From: Clostridia bacterium
Lineage (GTDB): Bacteria > Bacillota > Clostridia > Oscillospirales > Acutalibacteraceae
Length of the DNA: 6,654 nt
Direction of reading: 5' to 3'
NCBI GenBank assembly: GCA_017559885.1
Contig: JAFYQN010000181.1
Coordinates: forward strand, 1-6,654
The notes under the pieces are model-generated. The model was not told the DNA's origin and made no database searches. It saw nothing but the letters and a program-made list of their open reading frames with translations. The translations under genes were made by a program, and so were the position numbers. Positions 1 to 5,900 of this stretch are shown here, in pieces (the stretch's first letter is position 1; the number at the start of each line of letters is the position of its first letter).

Positions 1-101
1 GAAATATAAATTATTCTATCATGTTAAACATCAAAAGTCAATATATCAGTATAAATTCCCTTTTATCACAAATAATAACATCACAATTTGAAAAATTTGT
101 T

Positions 102-171
102 GTAGGGCAGGGGTTTACTCCTGCCGTCAAATCCTGCGAAAACTAACGGCGGGAGCAAGCCCCCGCCCTAC
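102..171. repeat. Palindromic interspersed-type element before spoVT
   Basis: Two 25-nt arms, 102-126 and 147-171, are inverted copies that match at 21 of 25 positions and are separated by 20 nt. The left arm begins GTAGGGCAGGGG and the right arm ends CCCCGCCCTAC. All four differences put A or T in the left arm where the right-arm complement has G or C, giving two A-C mismatches and two G-T wobbles, so the RNA could still fold strongly. GC content is far above the surrounding AT-rich DNA. The right arm ends 11 nt before the spoVT Shine-Dalgarno, so any spoVT transcript starting upstream would carry this hairpin in its leader. From memory, similar GGGCGGGGGCTTGCTCCCGCC-type palindromes are scattered in clostridial genomes; copy number in this genome cannot be seen here. 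No target-site duplication was recognised. Confidence 0.75.
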
Positions 172-197
172 GAAATGAGATAAGGAGAAATGTATAT

Positions 198-725
198 ATG
201 AAAGCCACTGGAATAGTTCGTAGAATTGATGATTTAGGCAGGGTTGTTATCCCGAAAGAAATTCGCCGCACCATGCGGATTCGTGAGGGCGACCCGTTGG
301 AAATTTTTACCAATAGCGGCGAAGTTGTTTTTAAAAAGTATTCGCCTATGGGTGAGATTATTGGTTTTGCAACCGACTTGGTTGCGGCGATGTCGAGCGA
401 CTGCGGTTTGATAATGGCAATTTGCGACCGCGACCATTGTATTGCGGCGAGCGCGGCAAAAAAAGAACTGCTTGAAAAATCTGTCACTCCCGAACTTGAA
501 AAAATTTGTGAAGAGCGACGGCTATACTCAAACCAAAACGGAGCCGATATTTTTGCGTTTGACGGCGTGGCAAAAAAACTGTGCGTTGCGGCACCCATTG
601 TTGCCGCAGGGGATATAGTGGGTTGCGTGGTGTTGCTTGAAAATGAAAACACAACCGTTGCAAGCGAAACCGAGATAAAACTTGCCAAGGTTGCAGCACA
701 ATTTTTGGCATCAAGAAGCGAATAA
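198..725 (+). CDS. spoVT: Stage V sporulation protein T (AbrB-type regulator)
   Basis: The product is 175 aa, close to the roughly 178 aa of Bacillus SpoVT. Residues 1 to about 50 are an AbrB/MazE-type swapped-hairpin DNA-binding domain with the diagnostic start MKATGIVRRIDDLGRVVIPK and the following EIRRTMRIREGDPLEIF. Residues from about 55 to 175 fit the GAF-like sensor domain of SpoVT, containing ICDRDHCIAA and a terminal helix KLAKVAAQFLASR. In Bacillus, SpoVT forms tetramers and adjusts sigma-G-dependent genes in the forespore; that role is carried over from the family. The start is fixed by AGGAG at 183-187, 10 nt upstream; an ATG at 190 is out of frame and too close to that site. No convincing sigma-A or sigma-G promoter was found in 1-180. 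The palindrome just upstream may influence expression. The gene stands alone, with a stem-loop after it and an independently promoted tRNA next. Confidence 0.95.
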   Translation: MKATGIVRRIDDLGRVVIPKEIRRTMRIREGDPLEIFTNSGEVVFKKYSPMGEIIGFATDLVAAMSSDCGLIMAICDRDHCIAASAAKKELLEKSVTPELEKICEERRLYSNQNGADIFAFDGVAKKLCVAAPIVAAGDIVGCVVLLENENTTVASETEIKLAKVAAQFLASRSE

Positions 726-737
726 ACAAAGACGCAA

Positions 738-779
738 GACCTCTGCAAACGCAGAGGTCAAAAAGTTATAAATTTTTTT
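738..779 (+). terminator. Stem-loop after spoVT, possible terminator
   Basis: A perfect 9-bp stem (GACCTCTGC at 738-746, GCAGAGGTC at 751-759) has a 4-nt AAAC loop and begins 12 nt after the spoVT stop codon. It is followed by AAAAAG rather than a U-tract; the nearest T-run is at 773-778, 13 nt downstream. It is therefore an imperfect intrinsic terminator and may instead protect the mRNA 3' end. Confidence 0.55.
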
Positions 780-798
780 AATTCTATTAAAAAAAGAC

Positions 799-827
799 TT
801 GCAATATAATTAATTATGTAGTATAAT
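799..827 (+). promoter_or_regulatory. Sigma-A-type promoter of tRNA-fMet
   Basis: TTGCAA at 799-804 and a perfect TATAAT at 822-827 are separated by 17 nt. Transcription would begin near 834, leaving a leader of about 25 nt before the tRNA. This is one of the clearest promoters in the window and fits a strongly expressed initiator tRNA. Confidence 0.8.
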
Positions 828-858
828 ACCTTTACGCTCAAAAGAGTGCACAATATAT

Positions 859-933
<75 letters not shown>

Positions 934-934
<1 letters not shown>

Positions 935-972
935 AAAAAATGCAGTCGACATTCGTCGGCTGCTATTTTTTT
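934..972 (+). terminator. Intrinsic terminator after tRNA-fMet
   Basis: A 9-bp stem with one G-T wobble (GCAGTCGAC 942-950, GTCGGCTGC 955-963) and an ATTC loop is followed by a seven-T run (966-972). A seven-A run (934-940) precedes it and can extend the stem, so it may also stop transcription from the opposite strand. Confidence 0.85.
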
Positions 973-974
973 GG

Positions 975-1140
975 AACGATGTGTTCCCTTTGGGAACGTG
1001 ATGTGCCTTGCGGCGTGATGTAACCTTTGGTGGTGATGTTTGCCCGTGGCAAGTTTTGGAACACATCACATCACTGCGAGTAAAGCGAGTGGCATCACTG
1101 TGCGAAGCACAACATCACTTCGGCAAAGCCGATACTTCAC
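975..1140. repeat. Array of mini-hairpins with GTGATGT/ACATCAC spacers
   Basis: Short hairpins alternate with a 7-nt spacer word. On the left the word reads GTGATGT (998-1004, 1015-1021, 1033-1039, plus a partial GATGTG at 978-983). On the right it is inverted to ACATCAC (1063-1069, 1068-1074 overlapping, 1112-1118), GCATCAC (1092-1098) and a decayed form at 1134-1140. Hairpins between the words include GTTCCC-ttt-GGGAAC (983-997), GCC-ttgc-GGC (1005-1014), ACC-ttt-GGT (1023-1031), TTGCC-cgt-GGCAA (1040-1052), TGTGC-gaa-GCACA (1099-1111) and TCGGC-aaa-GCCGA (1120-1132). The orientation switch near 1040-1063 makes the array one large imperfect dyad, able to fold as a branched stem. It abuts the promoter of the four-helix-bundle gene, so the two probably form one unit. 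It is not a CRISPR: units are too short and the inserts are themselves palindromic. Confidence 0.75.
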
Positions 1141-1169
1141 TTTACAAATTAACAACTTTTTGCTATAAT
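1141..1169 (+). promoter_or_regulatory. Promoter of the four-helix-bundle gene
   Basis: TTTACA (1141-1146), a 17-nt spacer and a perfect TATAAT (1164-1169) preceded by the extended -10 TG at 1161-1162. The -35 begins immediately after the last hairpin-array word, so the array lies upstream of the transcript and could act on DNA or on antisense reading rather than as a 5' leader. Confidence 0.75.
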
Positions 1170-1182
1170 TATTTTAGAAAGC

Positions 1183-1195
1183 AGGTGCTAAAATA
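1183..1195 (+). promoter_or_regulatory. Shine-Dalgarno placed for an ATA start codon
   Basis: AGGTG (1183-1187) is followed after 5 nt by ATA (1193-1195), in frame with the downstream four-helix-bundle gene. The frame is open from 1178, after a TAG at 1175-1177. The first ATG, at 1223, has no ribosome binding site, so the signals point at the ATA codon. This suggests an ancestral ATG changed to ATA, or use of a rare non-standard start. Confidence 0.55.
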
Positions 1196-1222
1196 TCAGA
1201 ATCAAAACTTAGAACATTATCT

Positions 1223-1546
1223 ATGGACTTTGCCGTAGAAATTATAGAACTTGTGAAATTCTTAAAATCTAAACACGAAAGCGTTGTATCAAACCAAATT
1301 GGTAGAAGTGGAACATCTATCGGTGCAAACATACACGAAGCTAACTATGCGCAGGGCAAAAGAGATTTTGTTTCAAAACTTGAAATTGCTCTTAAAGAGG
1401 CCAGTGAAACAGGGTATTGGCTTGAACTTTTGCATAGAACAAATTATATTGATGATGCACAGTTCAAATCACTTTCAGACAAATGCACCGCTATACGCGT
1501 AATGCTTGTGGCATCCTGCCGCACCGCAAAGGAAAACAACAAGTAA
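1223..1546 (+). CDS. Four-helix bundle protein, S23/IVP family
   Basis: From the first ATG the product is 107 aa. It carries the family signature: RSGTSIGANIHEA at residues 28-40, then DFVSKLEIALKEASETGYWLELL around 48-70, in a mainly helical protein. It matches the 23S rRNA intervening-sequence protein family (PF05635/TIGR02436), which is also structurally related to the Avd accessory protein of diversity-generating retroelements. The biochemical role of free-standing members is unknown; binding of structured nucleic acid is a reasonable guess. The frame continues upstream to an ATA at 1193 with good ribosome-binding spacing, which would add residues [M]SESKLRTLS and restore helix 1 to 117 aa, a more usual family length. 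The coordinates given use the conservative ATG. It is not inside an rRNA gene and no reverse transcriptase is nearby. A strong promoter and a hairpin array precede it and a terminator follows at once, so it is a self-contained cassette. Confidence 0.85.
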   Translation: MDFAVEIIELVKFLKSKHESVVSNQIGRSGTSIGANIHEANYAQGKRDFVSKLEIALKEASETGYWLELLHRTNYIDDAQFKSLSDKCTAIRVMLVASCRTAKENNK

Positions 1547-1548
1547 AA

Positions 1549-1571
1549 GGCAAGGATAACCTTGCCTTTTT
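1549..1571 (+). terminator. Intrinsic terminator of the four-helix-bundle gene
   Basis: GGCAAGG (1549-1555), loop ATAA, CCTTGCC (1560-1566), then TTTTT (1567-1571) with flanking A residues that lengthen the stem. It begins 2 nt after the stop codon. Confidence 0.9.
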
Positions 1572-1610
1572 GGTTTTTGCCGTACTGTTACAGCCACCGA
1601 GCTGACCGCA

Positions 1611-1634
1611 GTATTTTCTCCGCAGAGAAAATAC
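1611..1634. repeat. Perfect 10-bp inverted repeat
   Basis: GTATTTTCTC (1611-1620) and GAGAAAATAC (1625-1634) are perfect inverted copies around a 4-nt CGCA loop. The hexamer CCGCAG also occurs twice, 14 nt apart (1606-1611 and 1620-1625), overlapping the arms. There is no T-tract after it, so it is not a typical terminator. It lies in the gap between two convergent genes; the rest of 1572-1655 shows nothing recognisable. Confidence 0.6.
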
Positions 1635-1655
1635 AAGAGCACCCGTTAAAATTTA

Positions 1656-1706
1656 ATCAAAACACAGTTTCCCGTACGGAAAACAGTGTTTTTTATTTGT
1701 TTTGAT
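1656..1706. terminator. Bidirectional terminator between convergent genes
   Basis: AAAACAC (1659-1665) pairs with GTGTTTT (1686-1692), GTTT (1667-1670) with AAAC (1681-1684), and CCG with CGG at the tip, interrupted by an A-A and a C-A mismatch. A T-run (1689-1694) follows on the plus strand and a T-run follows on the minus strand. An outer pair, ATCAAAACA (1656-1664) and TGTTTTGAT (1698-1706), offers an alternative fold. It most likely ends the AraC-family gene, whose stop codon is at 1717. Confidence 0.75.
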
Positions 1707-1716
1707 AAAACAACAA

Positions 1717-2571
1717 TTATTCGCCTTGCTGTTTTGTTATTTTGTTTTTTTGGCGGTATGCTTGCGGGGTTATTCCGTATTTGGCTTTAAATTTTGAAAT
1801 AAAATATTGTGGATTATCAAAACCGCAAAGATACGAAATTGTGTTAATGGAATCTGATGTATACGTAACGTACCATTTTGCCTGTCGTAGTCTTATGTTG
1901 TTGAGATAGTTTTTTGGGGTGGATGAGGTTTCTTGTTTAAAAAGACGCGCAAAATAACTATCGCTTATATTAACCGACTTTGCAATATCAGAAAGAGATA
2001 ATTGGCTGTTTTGATAATTTTTTTCCATAAATCCAATAGCCGCCTCAACGTTAGATGAAGAACGGTTTCTTTTTGCCTGTTTTTCGGTAATTGCATCGGC
2101 AAAAAGCAAATGAAGCATATGGTCAAGCGCATCACGACACTCATTGCTTTGCTCGTGAATGGAATAAGTTTTTATAATTTTAGCATAATCGTTTAAAATT
2201 TCGGAATAATGCATAGGTGAAAAACATGGCACTAAAGAACTAAAAAAGTCACTTTTTTCGGTGCTTTGAATTTCACCGTCAATTTTACGAATGTTTTTTT
2301 GCGGTTTTTTGTTACCCGAAAGTTGCAACGTAAGCGTATACATATCAAAATTTTCCGTCGACTGTACAACCTGTCCGGGATACTTAAATATGATAGAATT
2401 GGGCTTTATTTCATAACGTTTTCCGTCTAATATCATAATTCTACCGCCGGAAATATTGTAGTCAATCTCATAATCGCGCACTATACGTTTTTGAGATAAT
2501 TTGGTAGAATTTGACATTAATTTTACATATCCGCAATCAAGAATTGCAGGTTGGATTAAATTTGATAGCAT
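1717..2571 (-). CDS. AraC-family transcriptional regulator
   Basis: The product is 284 aa, a normal length for the family. The N-terminal half (about residues 25-90) resembles the cupin-like sensing domain, with GGRIMILDGKRYEIKPNSII forming the typical beta-strand and turn pattern. A middle helical linker leads to a C-terminal AraC DNA-binding domain with two helix-turn-helix motifs: LSLSDIAKSVNISDSYFARLF near 191-211 and INTISYLCGFDNPQYFISKFK near 242-262, ending in the hallmark YGITPQAYRQ. Such proteins usually activate transcription in response to a small ligand; nothing here identifies it. ATG at 2571-2569 is chosen because AGGTG (2582-2578 on the minus strand) lies 6 nt upstream; the in-frame GTG at 2580 is part of that site. 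The gene is divergent from the large secreted-protein gene, and the shared intergenic region holds AraC-type direct repeats, so that gene is the likely target. A bidirectional terminator follows its stop. Confidence 0.9.
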   Translation of the reverse strand: MLSNLIQPAILDCGYVKLMSNSTKLSQKRIVRDYEIDYNISGGRIMILDGKRYEIKPNSIIFKYPGQVVQSTENFDMYTLTLQLSGNKKPQKNIRKIDGEIQSTEKSDFFSSLVPCFSPMHYSEILNDYAKIIKTYSIHEQSNECRDALDHMLHLLFADAITEKQAKRNRSSSNVEAAIGFMEKNYQNSQLSLSDIAKSVNISDSYFARLFKQETSSTPKNYLNNIRLRQAKWYVTYTSDSINTISYLCGFDNPQYFISKFKAKYGITPQAYRQKNKITKQQGE

Positions 2572-2588
2572 AAATATCACCTAAAATC

Positions 2589-2617
2589 ATAATAACATAT
2601 CAATTTATAAAAGTCAA
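2589..2617 (-). promoter_or_regulatory. Promoter of the AraC-family gene
   Basis: On the minus strand TTGACT (2617-2612), a 17-nt spacer and TATTAT (2594-2589) are seen, with the extended -10 TG. Transcription would start near 2582, placing the AGGTG ribosome binding site almost at the very 5' end of the mRNA (leader about 11 nt). Confidence 0.6.
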
Positions 2618-2705
2618 TTTTTTTGCATTTTAAAAATTCAAAATATCGTGGATTAGCAATTGGTTTATAAATTTTTACGTTGATATAATAGGCGTTGTAA
2701 TGCAT

Positions 2706-2759
2706 ACTTTTACATATAAAAGTGGTAAATTTATACATAATTTAGTGTATTAACTAAAT
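2706..2759. promoter_or_regulatory. Two dyads in the divergent intergenic region
   Basis: ACTTTTA (2706-2712) and TAAAAGT (2717-2723) form a 7-bp inverted repeat with a 4-nt gap. ATTTAGT (2740-2746) and ACTAAAT (2753-2759) form another with a 6-nt gap. Both lie between the divergent promoters and could be operators, but AT-rich DNA yields such dyads by chance, so function is uncertain. Confidence 0.4.
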
Positions 2760-2774
2760 CCCAAATTACCAATA

Positions 2775-2814
2775 TCAAAAAAATTGTGCTTTTTGTCAAA
2801 AAAATTGTATACAA
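2775..2814 (+). promoter_or_regulatory. Putative AraC-type operator: 13-bp direct repeat, 21-bp period
   Basis: TCAAAAAAATTGT occurs twice without mismatch, at 2775-2787 and 2796-2808, exactly 21 bp apart (two helical turns). AraC-family activators such as AraC bind direct half-sites with this period just upstream of the -35. The second copy overlaps a perfect palindrome, TTGTATACAA (2805-2814). The site lies 11 nt upstream of the -35-like TTGAAG (2820-2825) of the large gene, whose -35 is weak, as expected for an activated promoter. The regulator is probably the divergent AraC-family protein. The A-tract core makes this less specific than a mixed-base repeat. Confidence 0.55.
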
Positions 2815-2819
2815 GGGGA

Positions 2820-2853
2820 TTGAAGAAATTGCGCTTTTGGTTTATTATATAAT
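2820..2853 (+). promoter_or_regulatory. Probable promoter of the large secreted-protein gene
   Basis: TTGAAG (2820-2825), a 17-nt spacer and TATTAT (2843-2848) form a plausible pair. A perfect TATAAT at 2848-2853 overlaps, but its 17-nt-spaced -35 position (GAAATT) is poor. Either way the -35 is sub-optimal. Start of transcription would be near 2855-2860. Confidence 0.5.
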
Positions 2854-2872
2854 AGTAAAATGCTATGCGTGT

Positions 2873-2912
2873 AAATTTGTATAGCAAAATACAAAATTTT
2901 TCAAAAAGGTGG
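2873..2912 (+). promoter_or_regulatory. Leader hairpin and ribosome binding site of the large gene
   Basis: TTTGTAT (2876-2882) pairs with ATACAAA (2889-2895) around AGCAAA, extendable with a bulge from AAATTTGTAT to ATACAAAATTT (2873-2899). A competing pair, TGCTAT (2861-2866) with ATAGCA (2881-2886), would break it. The strong Shine-Dalgarno AAGGTGG (2906-2912) lies just downstream, 7 nt before the ATG, and is left unpaired by both folds. Confidence 0.45.
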
Positions 2913-2919
2913 TTGAATT

Positions 2920-5900
2920 ATGAAAAAATTATTTATGAAAGGAAAATCGGTTTTGGCTTGTATAGTTGTGGCTGCTATTTTGGCAACATCACTCTTTACA
3001 GGCGTAGTTGTTAACGCTCAAACGGGCGCAACTTGTGGCGGTACCATTATAGAAAAATGGGACCAATATGAAAACGGTCAATACGTAGGTTGGTACAACA
3101 CTAATATTTCGGGTGAAGGTACCGAAGAATCGCCCTTTATTATCGACTCTGCCGAAAAATTGGCTCAGCTTTGCCGTTATGGCTGTGAGGCAAATGTTTA
3201 CTACAAGGTAGACGATAGCATTAAAGCGTTTGATATGAACACTGTAGCCGGCGTTGACCTTACGGTAGATAACATTACTGCCGCTGAAGTTAAGACTGCA
3301 GTTGCAGATAAAATACTTGGTAAAGTATGGTTCTGCGACGCGCCTTTTAAAGGTAACTTTGATGGTAACGGCGTAACCATTTACGGCTTGTGCACAGGTC
3401 CTAACTACTATAACGATTATAGTTATGAGAACAATTTGAAAGCAGGCCACAACAGAGGCGGTTTGTTCGGCAAAATAGATGCTAAAACTGCGGTAATTAA
3501 AAATGTAGCAATTAAGAATTCATATCTTAAAGGCGACCCTGCAGGCGCTATATTTGGTGAAACACTTGGTAACGGCGGTTCTGCAATCATTGAAAACATT
3601 ATTGTTGCAAACTGCTATGTTGATTCAACGGGTGGTTATGTTAGTGGTGTTGTTGCAGGTTACTGCCCATACGATTCTACCACAAACATTGCAGATAAGG
3701 TTAAACTTAATAATTGTTTAGTGTATGATAATGTTGTTTACAATAAAGACGGCGCAGCTGCTCGTCTTATCGGCTCAATGGAAGCTTATTGTGACGACGG
3801 AAACGGCGCCAAAACTCATGACGTCGAAGGATTCAATGTTAAAAACACAGTTGCTATTGGTAGCAATATTGAAAATGCAAACTGGTGGCAAAAGCAGAGC
3901 AGAATGTACGAAAACTGCTACACAACTGAAAATCCTGATCCAGTAAACACAACAATAACCAAAATTGCAAACGCTGATGCCGCAAAGGGCACAGCCGCTA
4001 TAACAAACCTTGCAGGCCTTGATAAGACAGCATGGTTCTTTAACACAACCGGTTATCCAGAACCTCGCGCATTCCACGACATAACTATGGTTGATAACGG
4101 TGACGGCACACATAGCGAAACCTGCACTTGCGGTCTTACTTCTGGCGCAATAGCACACACATTTGTAGAAGGTGTATGTGCGTGTGGTGCCAAGACACCA
4201 TGTGGCGAAGGTATTGTTGAAGTATGGGACGGTAAAGACGAAAACGGCACCTGGATTACTTGGCAATACTCAACCTTTGAAGGTAGTGGTACCGAAGAAG
4301 ACCCATATATCGTAAGATATGCCGAGCAGTTAGCTTATCTTACAACATCGGGTTCATCAACCTATGCTTCAACCGTAGATAAGTATTATAAAGTTGACGA
4401 TAGTGTTAAGGCGTTCGATATGAACACAACAGGTCTTGACCTTAGTGGTGATATGACTACGGCAGAAGTAAAAGAAATGCTTGCCGATGAAATTGTTAAC
4501 CGCACCTACTGGGCAGCTTCAACGTTTGCCGGTACGTTTGACGGTAACGGTGTTGAAATTTACGGTTTGCACGCAGGTAGTGTAACTTATGCAGCAGGCG
4601 ATACAACCGGTGAATCAGGCGGACAAATGCCAGCGCTTTTCCCAAAAGTTACCGCAGGCACTACAATTAAAAACCTTACACTTAAAAACTCTTATTTATC
4701 AACAACCAATGCCTATGCAGGCGGTTTGATTGCAGAGGTTACAGCTGATGCCGGCAATAACGCTGAAACTGTAACTATTGAAAACTGTATCGTTCACGAT
4801 TGTTACATAGCTAACGAACAAACAGGTCAATATGCTGTAGCGCCCGGTGTTATAGCTGGTAACGTGGGTTCAAATGCGTATATGATTATCAGCAACGTAT
4901 TGGTTTATGGCAACGAGGTATCAAATTTAGCAGACAAACCTGTAGCAATACTTGGTAATGCAGCTAAGTGCTATATCCCTGAAGGCGCTACATTAAATAC
5001 AACCAAAAACAGACTTATAAACTCTATTATTTTAGATGCTGCTCCTTATACTGCTGCTGGTAGCTGGTGGTTTAAGGCGTGCGATAACGGCATATTCCAA
5101 AACGTTTATTTTGATGACACTACCGATATAAATGGTTTTGGCAATTATGGTCACGCAAACTCAAAACTTGTGCAACTTTCATCTAAAGAAGACGCTTTTG
5201 GCGCAGCTGCGGCTGAAAATATGCCAGAGTTAGATACATCTATCTGGTTTGTTACTACAACAACATATCCTCAACTTAAGGCCTTCCATGACGATGAGTT
5301 CAAAGGCACAGCAACATCAGAAAATGCATTAGTTCACATATCAGGCGCATGTTCATGCGGTCTTGAGTGTGTAGAAGCACACAACTTTGTATGTGATGAT
5401 GACGTTGCAGAGTGGGATTCATACTACTGTGAGGTTTGCGGCTACGTATGCGAACACGTTTCTGAAGAAGAAGGTATCACAGAATACGAAGGCGACTGCA
5501 TAACAGCAGCAGGTTATGAATACAACTGCCCAATTTGTGGTTATCACGAAGAAGACTTTGCAGAAGTAGCAGGTCACAACTTTACATTTAACGAAGCCCA
5601 ATATGGTGCTGACTGTCAGACAGCAGGCACAATCGCGCACAACTACTGCGACGTTTGTGATAAGAACTACGCAGAAGATGCAAGTGACACCGAACCATTT
5701 GAAAATGCGCTTACCGATCTTACCGGTGAAAAAGCTCCTTGCGCTCCTGTAGTTGATGCCGAAACAGAAGACGTTATTTTTGAATATGACAACGAAACTC
5801 ACTGGGCAAAATGCGCAACATGCGGTGAAACAATGTATCCCGGCGGACACACAGGCGAGAAAAAAGATAACGGCGACGGCACACACTCGGTAACTTGTTC

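Noticed and set aside
143..748. Minus-strand 201-codon frame opposite spoVT
   Set aside because: It is a shadow of the clear SpoVT reading frame and resembles no protein family.
975..1140. CRISPR array
   Set aside because: The repeated word is only 7 nt, it inverts halfway, the intervening segments are hairpins of 10-20 nt rather than unique spacers, and no cas genes are present.
1008..1238. Plus-strand 76-codon frame across the hairpin array
   Set aside because: It covers palindromic repeats and the promoter of the next gene, has no ribosome binding site, and ends inside the four-helix-bundle gene.
1193..1546. Diversity-generating retroelement, because the protein resembles Avd
   Set aside because: No reverse transcriptase, template repeat or C-type-lectin variable region is seen; the 5461/6013 repeat differences are not adenine-specific.
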